From contig OX467087.1 in NCBI GenBank assembly GCA_950106755.1, positions 24,246,047-24,310,046 on the forward strand: 64,000 nt of DNA, given 5' to 3'. This DNA is from Climacium dendroides. Lineage: Eukaryota > Streptophyta > Bryopsida > Hypnales > Climaciaceae. The notes under the pieces were generated by a model. That model was not told the origin of the DNA. It ran no database searches and saw only the letters and a list, made by a program, of their open reading frames with translations. Position 1 is the first letter of the stretch; each line of letters begins with the position of its first letter. Of the stretch, positions 1-12,434 are shown piece by piece. Position numbers and translations under genes: made by a program.

Positions 1-3000
1 AGTTGGATCATGAAAACCGAACCTTGACGGTGATCGAAAGGCAAACCCAGAACAGGGATCGACTTGTAACCAATACTCTTCAAGACCAGTCTGCAAAAGA
101 TAAACAAAACATTAGGTCAATTAGGGGCTCCAGAACGTACACAAATAATCACATGGAAACGCTTGTCCTTCATCCTTGCCCAGGAAATACCGAATTAGGA
201 ATCTGATCCAGAGCTGCATAGATGAAATATATATACGGAAGCAATATTTACAGAAGAATAAAGAGAATTACCCGCACGATACATCCTCGAACTCCCCAGT
301 ACCAACAGCTCGCTGAAGCTTACCCTTCTCCCCTGCACGGTGACCACCGCTTCACTCGATCAAGGAAAACCAGTCGCATTCATAATGTCTCTTGCAATCT
401 TGGGAACTTAAATACGAACTGGAGAAGAGAAAATTAACTGAGCACTAAAATATGCCCATTATTATTCACACAATATGCAGAGGGGTCGCATTCATGTCTT
501 CTTTCAAATCCAGAATGAGTTGAAAATAGAAAGTCACCTTGCAGTACAGTCTTCTCCAATTTCACACCGGCAACTCGAGCACCATCACTGGATGATAATA
601 TTTCAGCGGGATTCCTGAAGAACACAAATGAAAGCTCACGGCCTCCTGTACCGTGATTGGTGGAGGACTGCAATCCAGCAGCTTTTACAAATAGCTCATA
701 GACACGCTTGTGCTTCCGACTGACTTTCATCTCATCCTGCAAGATTCCATATTGGCTGCAGCATGCAGCCAAATTCTGTTATCTTCAAAGAGTATGAGGT
801 CGCCAGAATAACTACAAGTTCAAATCCTACATACCAGATGAAATAGCAAGCAGTAAAAAAAATCGCATACAAACGTTTTGTATAGGAAAGCAGTGGTTGT
901 ATGTACACAAGTAAGCGTGTTCAGTGTCGGCATGAAAACCCACCAGGTCAGCAGGAGATGTGCCAAGATCACTTGCATGGACGTTCACTGAGAGACCCTT
1001 AATACCTGCAGTTACCCACTATCTCAGCATATTCTGGTAGCCAATTAACTCGACAAACTCTAGGGCATTACTACGAGACTAATCGCTTTGAATATTCCTC
1101 TCTTGATACGTCATCAAAAGATAACGTTATATCAATGTAATCCAAAATATTCCTTAACGAAAATAATAATTCATGAGAGGCAAAAAACGTAGTGGAAAGA
1201 CAGAAAACGTCAGGAACTTAGGGATGAACCAATGCACCTTTGGTAACATACCCATAATTTCCCGCAACTCTTTGCCAGTGCAAGCAGCCTGAACAGGTCC
1301 ACGACGCCCTACCAGAAGGACACGCCTGCATCCAAACAAGGTCTGCATTCACTACTTGAGCAAATCAACAGCCCTAGTAACACCTAAAACACCAAAGATA
1401 TTAGACGCAAAATCACTTGATCGATACACATATTTGAGCATCAATTTAAACATGAACTGAAGGGATAAAATGAAGAGATAATATCAATTAAATGTCCGCA
1501 ATTGGAAGAAGGAAGTTCAGAGGGAATTAGAGATAGCCAAGTGCACCTGATACGACTCTCCCGCAGTTGGGTGAGAGCATGTTCAGCAATATCAGTAGTA
1601 GCCAGCTCTTCTGTGGGACGGAGCAATATGCGAGCACAATCCAGAGCTACATTTCCCTGCCTCAAAATGACAACGTTTAGTACCAATAATAAGTTTTCTT
1701 CCGTCCACGACCTATTAAGGCGTGCTTGTCAGAGACAAAGCAGTACAAGTCAGCGAAACTTGATTGACACATTCACAGGTACAATTTCGGTGCATGGGTC
1801 TTGGCTCAACGGAGTCAAGCCAAACAATGAAACATGGGATACATAAGCCTACAAAGCATTCGCTAGTCCAAATACCTCAACCGATTGGCGAATCCATGGA
1901 AGTAATGGAGCACCCTAAACTATCAATTTCTAACAATTGTGGTCAATACGATCTCAATCAGAGAGTATGACAATTAGCAGTTTACCTGGCCGAGAATAAC
2001 TGCAGTGTCTGAGGCTTGAAGATCTGGTTGCAAATTGGCTTGATCTGGATGACCATTATACCACCAAACAAACTCTCTTGCTGCATGTACGCCTATCAAA
2101 TCCTGTATTTGCAACACTAATTAGTGCAGGATCTACAATACAAATCAATTACTCGAATTCTATAAAACCCAAAAGGAGCGCGTATATGCTAACCAGCGCA
2201 GTACCTCATTCACTTGGTATTCAACAATTGCTCTAAGAGCGGCACTCAGGAAAGCTGATCCAGAAAAAGGGACCCATATTTGAAGGTTCGCAACTGCCTC
2301 CGTAACCTTAATACTTTGCAGAAATCACCCAACTTTGGAGAGCAACTGAACACTACGTAGACCTGATAAAACGATTAGAGCACGGTCTCTCGCTGTTTGA
2401 ACAACCGTGCCCTTCCTCCTCATAAGCTTACAATAGAAAATCCATGCAGAGCAGTGCAGCTATATAACGATCACCCAGTTTCAGAGAACCTGTTGAACGC
2501 TAACATACGATGTATGGTATGAATGTATGTCCATAGGGTATTTGAAAGGAATAATTCACACGATAAAGCCGACATTCAAGAACTGTGGATGGATGCAAAC
2601 CTCTCCAGTAACACCTAATCTTCGATCACTTTCTGCTCCGTACGCAAGAACAACCTGCTCAGCACAAACAAAAAACTCAGTATCGAAGAACGAGTTGACA
2701 ACACATGGTTCACGTCAGCAGACAAACAAATTTAAGATGCACTATGAAGTCCGGACTAGTTCAAAATGTTACGTGTGTCCTACTTCTGTGATTTTCAGTA
2801 GAGACTTATATTCTGATAGCCGAATATATAACCAAACAACATGCTTGCAACTACATTGTGTACTGCACTCTAAGATAGTGTATGAAACAGTGACAGGCAG
2901 TCAGCAAAACTGCACATGCGTTCTAATAAATGCAATTACAAATGAGTGCACATACTCTTTTCTGAATTCATCGCCAGGAAGCACCTAAACATAAGATGCA

Positions 3001-4243
3001 GACAAGAACACTCACTCGGATACAAAACAGAATTCAAAATACGCGATTCGCTTAGGATTCGACCAGAATATTAATTAAATAAATAAATAAAAATTTAAAA
3101 TGACCAAGGTTAGAGAAAAACGAACCACATCATATAACTCACGCAGCTCCTCAAGTGAAACATCCGTTCCAAGTGTGACATTCCCAAAATAGGAACACCG
3201 ATCGCTCACTGCTACTTGGGAAAATTTGTTGATGACATTCTGTCAGCGGCTAATTGTAAGAACAAACTCTAACGAATCCTGCATTTTAAGAAAACTATAC
3301 ATTCATAGATTTGAAGAAGACAAAATCACTCTCCTTCAACAAATTTATTGAGAAGCACTGGCCATCCCTCCTCGTCATTTATACTTTTCTGTGAGAGAGA
3401 AAATTTATATATGGTCAATATTGAGAACACAATTACATTAAAATGATTTGTAAAATTAAGTAAAGAAAAACAATTGTAACACGTCAAAAATCCACATAGA
3501 GAAAAGAAAACCTTAGTCTCCGGATGATCGGGAGCCACCCCGGAGCGAACCAAGCCAAAGGGAGTAGGCAGCCTATCCAGAATATCAACTTTCGCTCCCT
3601 CAAAACGTTTCAACACCTGTAATAGAGTCACAATCACATCGATTCCATGCCAACAAAATCCCATAAGTAACATATAAAAACATACAATTTGAAGAACCAT
3701 ATAACAGTGATCCATTCCATTACCAACACCAATAGTATGAAAAGAATAACATTGATTCAAAATGTTCTACGATAAATATACAGAGTCAAGAACGGAATAA
3801 CATCGATTCAATGCAATGCCAACACCAACCTAAGTAAGTAAACAGATAAATACACAAATAGTCGAGAACCGTATGATATTGCAATAATAACTAATACCTT
3901 ATCAGCAGTGTAAAACCCTGCAGGGCCACTACCAACGATGCAGACTTGAAAATCATCCCTCTGCTTCCCTGCCGTGGTACTCAGGCTTCTCCGATTGCAG
4001 TAGAGAATCTCTTCCCCTGCTGAACTCAAGAAATTTCTGGTTGTTCGCAATAAAGAACCATAGTTACGAAGAGTGGCGATCTAGAAAGTTCTCGCTTTCT
4101 AGCTCAGAGTCAATTTGAACGCTTTTCTAGTACATCGGAATTTCAAAAAGAAAAAAACGTACCGGGATGCGATTGATCGCGATCCGAAGAAGGTGGTCAG
4201 TGCTCGGCCCATCCGCTGATGCACCATCGCCCGAGCTCGCCAT
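1..4243 (-). CDS. MFDR: Mitochondrial NADPH:adrenodoxin (ferredoxin) oxidoreductase, 3' end beyond window
   Basis: FAD flavoenzyme that passes electrons from NADPH to mitochondrial ferredoxin in the matrix, feeding Fe-S cluster and biotin synthesis (family knowledge). Twelve exons can be joined in frame: 4163-4243, 3898-4080, 3512-3616, 3129-3239, 2601-2654, 1986-2102, 1547-1656, 1252-1325, 944-1005, 538-736, 272-332 and 23-90; the gene continues past base 1. Visible motifs in order: [15 protein letters not shown] (FAD Rossmann loop), [52 protein letters not shown] (NADP-binding), [19 protein letters not shown] and [10 protein letters not shown], all family hallmarks. Start chosen at the ATG at 4243 because it keeps exon 1 in phase 0 with exon 2; the ATG at 4254 would not. 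The Arg-rich N-terminal 60 or so residues look like a mitochondrial presequence. The exon ending at 3129 uses a weak donor (GAT/GTGGTT). No break seen. Confidence 0.93.
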
Positions 4244-4280
4244 GTCGCCGCCATGACAACCGATTGCTCCTGGGAAGTGG

Positions 4281-4289
4281 AAACCCTAA
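4281..4289 (-). promoter_or_regulatory. Telo-box-like AAACCCTAA upstream of MFDR
   Basis: AAACCCTAA on the plus strand (TTAGGGTTT on the gene strand) lies about 40 bases upstream of the chosen MFDR start, so in the likely 5' UTR or core promoter. Telo-boxes are common near transcription starts of plant housekeeping genes. A single 9-base match could be chance. Confidence 0.25.
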
Positions 4290-4817
4290 TTCAGAAGTGA
4301 AATGAAAATCTGCAACCCCGAGGCTTCCTTCACTGAAGGCATGGCATCAATTCGGCTTCAGGATGCTCGTCGGTCACCTCGTCATGAAAGCTTCAGAGCC
4401 GGCCATACAACATTACGGTGCTATAACAAGCATTAAAAAATCTGAAATAATGTATGATTCAAACATTCATTTCAGTTTTAGAAATGGTCACATTTAGAAA
4501 CTATCTCTATTACTTTTTACATGTTGCAATGTTAGTTTTTTAACAAAGCCTGATTTTTTTTCCAAACTAAGTATGTGTCGTTTTACAAGGCCTACAAATC
4601 ACAATTAGGTCCCTATGCCATATTTCCTTTGAAAATTCATAAATAATTCACAAATGCTCTAAAAATTATGAAACGACTTGGGTTAGATTCCTCATCTATT
4701 TTTCTTTAACTGAAAAATGAGTTAAAAATATTCACATATGAGGAAATGCATGAAAATGGCAGACCAACCCTTAAATGAGCAATTTCTGAGCCTCTTACCC
4801 TAAAGCCAAGTCCACAT
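4290..4817. other. Intergenic, no gene seen
   Basis: AT-rich sequence upstream of MFDR; presumably includes its promoter. No open frame with family similarity and no clear repeat structure was seen. Confidence 0.5.
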
Positions 4818-5929
4818 TAAGGTAAACCAGCCTATGACAGGCAAATTGACTGGTTTGCCTTGTTGACATATTTGAAAAATTTTAACTTTTTTTCCATACA
4901 TGGGCAAACATGAGAAATGGGGAGAGCAGCTAAAATTTAATTTTTTTTGATAAAGTATGAATTTGTTACAAATTTTTGAAGTGAACTGGCCAAATGGCTC
5001 AAAATAGTCTCTAGATTACCTCCAAAGCTATCAATAACTATATTCATGGTAATCATCAAACTACCTAATGCTATTATAATATTTCCTAACATGGTTGAAA
5101 TATTTTCCAACATGGACACGACATAAAGGAATAAAAAAGGTAGTTCATGTAATGAATTACACTAGAAAGGTGCAAGTTCCTAAAAGAGTCTATAACATCT
5201 CCATTACCATCACGCAAAACATTGATTTCAATCCCTAAGGGGGGACTACAAAGGAAGTTCATGGGTGAGGAGTGACCAAACCCTAGGACCCCCTATATTA
5301 TATCCTAAAATTTTATTTAAAAACAAAAATGAATAGATTTTCCTACTTTGAAAGTTTATGTTCTAAATTATTAATATTTTTATGTTAATAATAATTAGTC
5401 ACAAATTTTAGAAAAAAAAAAGATACATTGTAAAGCTAAAAATAACTTTCACACCACTATATTATACAAGAAAAAAAATGAAAAAAATGAAAAAAAATTC
5501 TATAAAATAACTTTTTGGCTAAATATTGATACAATACATCTTCATGTGATCTCTATAAATATTTTAGTTGAAAAATATGTCATTTTAGTTTGTTTTTCAA
5601 TCCTTTCTAGACAATATATATTTAGGATTGAAATTTTTGGCAATAGAAACCTATAGACATTGTTAAACAAAACTCAAAATTGTAGGTTAAAATTATAGTT
5701 TATTAGAAAATAATTAGGAAAAGTAGAAATGGGTAGTTAGGGCTGATCGCTCCTCATCCATGAACTTCCTTTGTAGTGCACCCCCTAGGTTTCAATCATT
5801 AACCTACCTAATGAAGACTTGTTTACATTAATTAAAAAAAAATTGACATAGATTGATGAAAAACTGTAATGGGTTGTTTAATAGATCTCTGTATTAAAGA
5901 GTTCGCCTGTCATAGGTTGGTTTACCTTA
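4818..5929. mobile_element. Non-autonomous DNA element with about 25-bp inverted ends, split by a MITE
   Basis: The left end starts TAAGGTAAACCAGCCTATGA at 4818 and its imperfect reverse complement ends at 5929, giving inverted termini of about 25 bases. Inside there is only AT-rich DNA and a second complete element (5234-5789). No transposase frame is present. A target-site duplication is not obvious (TTA-like bases on both sides may belong to the termini), so the superfamily is not assigned. Confidence 0.6.
5234..5789. mobile_element. MITE copy 1, about 555 bp, 'GTGCACTACAAAGGAAGTTC' family
   Basis: Inverted terminal repeats of roughly 45 bases containing the core ACTACAAAGGAAGTTCATGG flank an AT-rich interior with no coding potential. 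A second copy in the opposite orientation lies at 36716-37308 and shares the terminal sequence and interior blocks (for example CCCCCTATATTATATCC next to one terminus). Two full-length copies of matching structure support a real family. This copy is nested in the 4818-5929 element, so it inserted later. Confidence 0.8.
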
Positions 5930-7131
5930 CTAGCAATAGCTTGCACTAAATTGGGAATTGTATAAATTTGTGAGGTGCACCAATATAGAAGTTTGTAATA
6001 TTTTAGATAAAAATCAATTTAATTTGATTTTCCATATTTTGATATTAAATTAAATTGTATGTTTTCATCCAATTTTCACTTTGCTTCATGTAATTTCATC
6101 CAAATTTTATTTGCTTTCATCCAATTTCATTCAAATCTCTTCTGAGTGTACATACCAATTCATCACAATCATCTCTAATTCATTCAAGTAGTGCAAGAGG
6201 GTTTATTACCATTGAAACTCCCATACTAGCCATAATAATAACCCTTAAACATCACAACCAAACCCTTGGAACAACTTTTACAATACATTTTCAAAAATTG
6301 TGATGTTTAAAGGTTAAATAAATGACATATTTATGAATTCTAGTAGTTCTTTGATATAGGCTTTTTGTTCACCACCTACAAATATAATTCATGTAGAAGA
6401 ATTCATGCATTCACTTGTATTCAAAGTAATAAGGGTACATAATTATGTATTGATGGCTATAAAATATAAAATAAGAGTGTATAGTTATATGTATGTTGTA
6501 TTTGTAGCTCAAATCCATACCAACTTTAAATTACTAATATTTGTACATGGCTATTTTTCTTTATATTATCTCCATTGATACCCTTTATTGTCTTACTTTA
6601 CCAAATTATGAAGAACAAATACACTATTTGTAGATTGAAAGTCACTACCTATTCTTATTCTCACAATTTTTATAGTACAAGAAGTTGCATTCCTCAAGAG
6701 AGGCATTCTTTTAAAATTTCCACTATAATGTGCAAAAGAATATAATTAAAACGGAGGGATTTTATTCAATTTGTGTTGGAGTAATTGTAGATATCCTTCA
6801 ATTTGTTATAATTTATTCCCTACAAAATTAAAAGCAAAAATATATTAATTTTTTTGCTAATTTTGCTGATTAACATAGAGGATCAACAATTTACACCAAC
6901 AATATTTAAGGAAGTTCACAAAAAACGGGGTTGTAGCTATAAACATTTGCCAAGGACAATATACAAAGGCAAAAACTTTCACATTTACTAAATTACATCC
7001 AAAGATGCCATAAAGTAGACAACACTAAAAGACTTGAAAAAAACTACCAAAATGCATCAAGCAAGGCGCAATGATTGATCACAATTTGTGCACAGGATCA
7101 ATGATTCATTTAATGGTATCATCTATACATG
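5930..7131. other. Intergenic AT-rich DNA, no gene seen
   Basis: No coding frame. Around 6055-6140 a short motif resembling TTTCATCCAATTT recurs about four times, a small local repetition of no clear meaning. Confidence 0.4.
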
Positions 7132-7690
7132 GATCTTAGGATGAAGTGATTGGAAACCCAAATGGAAGGATCTTAGGACAAAGAATGAAAAAAAGGACCT
7201 TAGGATAGAGAGTGATATGAGAGGATCTTAGGACAGAGGGACAAGAGAAGATCTTACAATAGAGTGAAAGGAAAATATCTTAGAATAGAGAGTAACAAGA
7301 GAGGATCTTGGGATAGAGTGAAAGACGAGGATCTTGGGATAGAGTGAAAGACGAGGATCTTGGGATAGAGTGAAAGACGAGGATCTTTGGACAGAGAGTA
7401 ATAGAAAAGGATCTTGGGACAAAGAGTGATAGGAGAGGATCTTAGGATAGAAAATAATAAGAGAGGATTTTAGGATAGAGTGAAAGGAGAAGATCTTAGG
7501 ACAGAATGAAAGTAGAGGATTTTAGGACAAATAGTGAAAGGTAAGGATCTTAGGACAGAGTGAAAGGAAATGATCAAATTTGAGGACAAAGTGAAAAGAA
7601 AGGTTATTAGGACAAAAAAAAGGAAAATATCTTAGAATAGAGTGAAATAAAATGATCCTCGAATATAGTGAAAGAAAAAAATCAAAATAA
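7132..7690. repeat. Minisatellite, 26-30 bp unit
   Basis: About twenty imperfect tandem copies of a purine-rich unit built on GAGGATCTTGGGATAGAG plus TGAAAGAC. The best-conserved units start at 7301, 7327 and 7353 (26-bp spacing); outer copies diverge and vary in length. The array is purine-rich on the plus strand along its whole length. Long minus-strand frames here are repeat-encoded (recurrent Pro-Lys-Ile-Leu and His-Ser blocks) and are not taken as genes. Confidence 0.9.
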
Positions 7691-10600
7691 AAGGAAATGA
7701 TATAATTGTAATACAAATTAATTGAGAAATCCAAAGGTTATAAGATCTTTTGAATAGTGTGCATAAGCATCCAAAGGAAACTTAAGGATCCTTTGATGAT
7801 AAAAAAAAGTATAAGCAATCTAACTATCAAAATCCTACATTATTTTGTTGTAGACAATTATTTATACCAATATTTGTTATATTACAAATACATGATCAAC
7901 ACAATCCCATACTAAAATTTAAAAAATGTATTACTTAGATAAAAATTACATTGAAGATCCTATATTTTTCTCATATCTTGTTGAACCCCTCCAATGACTC
8001 TATAAGTTGCATATAAATATGATAATAATCATAGATATTTCTACCTTAAGGCTACTTTACATTATAGTGGAGAAGTGCACTAGTTAGTCAAGATTTTTTG
8101 GTATTCAACAAGTATGAAAAGAATCTTAAATTTCTCTTCCTTCTAAACACCTCAAATATTTCATTAACATCACCACTACATGCAAAATTGTATTGTTTTA
8201 TAATTTAATATAATTACATGAGAACTTCTAAGATGTTGTGTTAGTTAAATCTTTGGCTTTTGTAGTTAATAAAGTCATTTAAGATTGGAATTTATTTCAT
8301 ATTGACCTACTATTTGTAATGTAGATAAATTTGTAATACGTCATTAGAATTTCATTTCTTAAATACACACATAATAATGACTAATAGTTGAATTGTATCT
8401 TTGACACATCCTTCTCCAAAGCAACCACCTCAATATTATCCACATTAGAATTCGTGATTTGAAACAATCACAAGTAAAGAAACTAGGGCAATTACCTTGA
8501 TTCTTAAAGGACCACAAAGTCACAAAGTAGCACTTAGATGATTTGAAATAAGGATTGTAGGATGATGAGCTACAATTTTTCATCCAATGTTAAAAAAAAT
8601 TCTTTAAATGTGTTTGCACTAGATGTGTTGAAATTCCTTATCAAGGAGTTATTTATTTCTCTCCAAAAGAAGTTGCTAAAGAAACAAATCACAAAAGATG
8701 TTTCAATGTATTTGGGCTCCTTGGGCTAAATGTAGATTTAGTGAAAGTAATGATCTTTTTGAATATAACTTCAATTAACCCTAAAGTCCCAAAGTCCTTT
8801 CTAGGGACAAAATAGATTCTAGATAGGCTCGTGTAATCTCAATTTTGAGGTGATTTTTGAATTTAAAAATAAAATTGAAAAGTACATTAGATTTTAGGGA
8901 ATATAGTTTTTATTTCAATAGATGCCCAAGAGGAAAAGAATTCCACAAGAAGCTTCCAAATGTGTGAGACCAAGCACAAAATATCCTCAAAAACTTGAAA
9001 TAAATTCTTTCACTATTTTTTCTCATAGATTATATTTTTGTTTATGTAGAAAGCTTGATTTATTCCACTTTAATTAGTGATGTGAAAGTTATAGAGCTTC
9101 TTGTTTTGTAGGCAATTATATAAAACTTTTTGAAAAATATTGTAATGGATTTGTTTTTGAAATCAATTTGCAATTTAAAACAATTTTTTTTCACAAGGCT
9201 ATGTATACTTGCTAGAACAATATCATCATTTAGGTTAGTGCATTTTCAAATTCTATTTTAACCCTTAAACAACAAATTGGTGACTATGAAAATTATCCAT
9301 TTTGATACTGTGGGAATCATCCATTTTGATTGGTTTGAAAAAATCCAAAAGTACTCATTAAAAGTCAAAGTATTGTAGATGATCTTTTCTTTTCACACAA
9401 AATTCTAAGGATGAATAGTTACACTTCTATCCTACATTAGAAGATTCTCTGTCATCTATAAGACATTGAATGTCTGCCTTGACTTTCAAGGGTTAAAGCT
9501 ACTGATAATTAAATTTTTCCTTCAATCTTCTATCAATTTCTATTTAATAATTTAAAAATAAATAAAAATCAAGTATTTAAAAAAAAATTCTAGACTTTCA
9601 ATTCAAATCTTCAATATAAAATCTTTTTAATTCAAATGTTTAGTCCAAAAGAAATTTAAAGCTAAGAAGATTTAAAGTCAAAAAAGTCAAATATTCTAAT
9701 CATGGAACATATTCAAAAATCTATTTTTTTTTACTTTAAGTAGAAATATCTTGCAATTTATATGGTGATAGTTTTTGAAATTTCTTCTACACATTCTTAT
9801 ATTAGACTTGTGTTTAAAAGCAATTTGTAAAGTTTTTTTATTCTTTGCAATAGAAATGATAGTTTTGAGTGTTTTTAGATGAAAAAATGGCCTTGGGACA
9901 TTTGGAGTTAATGAAATGAAGTTAACTAAGTCTACTTTCTATTCTAAATTTTGAATTTTTTGTTAAATTAAACTATTTATAGCTAATTGAATTGTAGGCC
10001 TATAACCATTGTATGCATTTTTTCTAATTATAAAATGGCACAGACATTTAAGATAAAATAGCCCATTGTAGTCGCTTAGGAAATGACCCATTGTGGATTT
10101 TTTTGAGTATGTGAGATGTGGGCCACAATGCATGTTTTACATGATAGCAATGGAGTGAACACTGACCTCATTAGGATCTTGTAATTTTTCAATGTAAAGT
10201 TCATTGTAAAAATTGACTTTTTTGGCCTTCTATAATAGAAAATATTTTGATTGCATTAGGTAGTGAGATGAGCATTACATATTCAAATTTTGTTAGTTTT
10301 AAGGTAGTCTACAAACTCTTTTGGGTTGAATACTTCAGAAAATTGCTAGTGAATTCATACTATGTAAAAAAAAAATTTCAATTGCACTTGCTATTTCTCA
10401 CACTTGTACTAATGTGGGAAAAAAATTGAAAAAATTTCAACAACAAGATGATGTCAAACTCCTCATTTTGACCACAATGGTCTATTTTACCTTAAATGTC
10501 ATATCTATAGTAAAATTTTCAAAATTTTCAAGCATATCTTGTATTTCAAATGCATTTTTTTCTCTTATATAGAAAAAATCACAATAAATTCAAATTTTCA

Positions 10601-10699
10601 CAAAAAAAATTCCAATCATACCTAGTGGCAAAATAGAGTATACAAAATAAGGGATATTGAGGTTGTTCACACTGTCATAGGTACGGTCACATGCTCGGT
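7691..10699. other. Intergenic AT-rich DNA with one dispersed repeat
   Basis: No gene recognised. Bases 8770-9250 match 55755-56245 (see that entry). The rest is AT-rich, with long A and T runs and no recognisable frame on either strand. Confidence 0.4.
8770..9250 (+). repeat. Dispersed repeat, direct copy also at 55755-56245
   Basis: Starts with CCCTAAAGTCCCAAAGTCC and runs about 480 bases with recognisable, diverged similarity to 55755-56245, ending near GCTAGAACAATMTCAYCATT. No coding content seen. Probably part of an old transposable element of unknown class. Confidence 0.55.
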
Positions 10700-11660
10700 C
10701 CCTTCAAGGATTAATCCCTAATGATTTTGACAATGTTTTTACAAAATAAATCATTTTTGACACATTTCTAGTACAAATACCAAATTTTTGGAAAAAAAAT
10801 CATTTTTGACACATCTAATCGTAGGATCTATATTACTTTGGTTTGAGAATATGCAAAAAAAATTCAAAAATTTTCACTGTGTAGATTGCAAGATATTAGT
10901 GTTTGAAGTAACAAAAATCCTTTTTCTGTCCCTGTGAGAAATCAAGCAGCTACACTTCACAAGGTCAAATCATTAAAAAAAAAATTCAAAATGGTGGTTA
11001 CTCTTTGGATTCATTCTTTAAGACAAGTTGGCTACATGCTTGAAAAATTTCAAATCATTTGAAATTGTGTAACATATAGGAAAAAAATAGAAAGAAATAG
11101 AGAATGATTTAAAATATAAAATTGTTAATAATTTATTTATGAAATTGATAAATGCCAATCCCAATGGTTGTAATGTTTTAATAGATTATCTACACCCAAT
11201 TATTTTATTTTTTTCCAAAAATATTGAAAATTGAGTCAAATAAGGGACTTCGAAGTTTATTTTAGAGTATAGATTCCAAAACTACTCGCAAACTATCCAT
11301 AACTAAAACTCCTCACAACTTTCATCTCATTAATTAAAATGGAATGATTTAAAGCTTTTCATGTATAAATAAATCTAGAAAACCAATTTCATTTTTTTTA
11401 AATGATTTTTAAGGAAAATTTTTTGCTGCATGGATTGCCCACCAAATGTTGAAAATTACATATCATACACAACTTTTTAACCATGTAGTCAAAAGTAATG
11501 AAATTGTTGGATCTTAAAGCTACTCCTTGGGCACATGTTGTGTGAAAATTTCAATGAAAGAAAATCAAAATTCCATTCATAGTGAGCTGCCCAAAATTGC
11601 TATGTTGCCAAAAAAAAAAAAAAAGCCATTTGGAAATTTAGGGGTTAAGAAAGAATCCCA
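10700..11660 (+). repeat. Dispersed repeat copy 1 of about 0.95 kb
   Basis: Highly similar to 27525-28475 in the same orientation (shared blocks such as TAGATTGCAAGATATTAGTG and ACTTTTTAACCATGTAGTCA). Its 3' part is also found inverted at 55190-55757. Three copies in one window make it a dispersed repeat; no terminal repeats or frames identify the class. Confidence 0.7.
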
Positions 11661-12434
11661 TGAAAATCAAACCGTTGCCTTACTAATGTTATTTATAATG
11701 TTGCGAACCACATTATTGATAAATAACTAAAGTATGAAGCCAGGTCCGGAGCCAGCTTGAATCTAGTGTCGGTTCGTCCACGACCCCAAGCTGAAGCTTA
11801 CGGATGTATCCTCTGAAATTGAAATACAACAGATACTAATTTTTATCTCAATCTTCACCAAAAAGAATGTCAAGAGGATATCGTTACATGCAAAGATCTA
11901 AATAGATTACAATGAGCTCATTGCAAAACATGAGCTACCAAGTTCGATACAAAAACATGTTCAGAAGCTCTATTCACAGAGATCGGAGGGACAAGCTATT
12001 ACTGAATGTACAATATGCAGGTTTGTTGGAAGCAGAAGCGGTCCATGCAGGTGCTAACCTTGCATTATTATTGGTAAGGTCAAACGAGAAAGGACGCTCA
12101 TCTGTGAATTGACATCGAGAACCCTGTCCATGCTTCATCCAAACTGTTATCTTGAATATTTGCTCAAGAATTTCTTCACAAGAAGGGTATCAAGAACACT
12201 TGATCCTGCAAGACTACAAATGTGCAGCCAATCTTTTATCGTTTGGCATACAAAATATGATATACGGAAGGCAAAGAGTAGTGCACAAGGTGACGGCGTA
12301 TTTACAGTAGGAGGGAACTCCGGAAGTTCTGCACAGTCTAACGCACATCCAAATAGCAATAACCTAAAGTTCAATGCTTGGAGAATTAATGGCTATGAAA
12401 TTCAATGGTGATAAGGATTGCCAACAGTAGCTGC
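11661..12434. other. Region downstream of the J-domain gene, probably its 3' UTR in part
   Basis: Lies directly after the stop of the minus-strand J-protein gene and is less AT-rich than the repeats to its left. No convincing frame; open frames on both strands here are short and unlike known families. Confidence 0.35.

Noticed and set aside
4252..4254. Upstream ATG as start of the reductase
   Set aside because: It leaves exon 1 in phase 2, incompatible with the exon 2 frame that holds the FAD motif; the ATG at 4243 fits exactly.
7228..7734. Minus-strand Ser/Phe/Pro-rich frames
   Set aside because: Translation of the minisatellite, with unit-length repetition.
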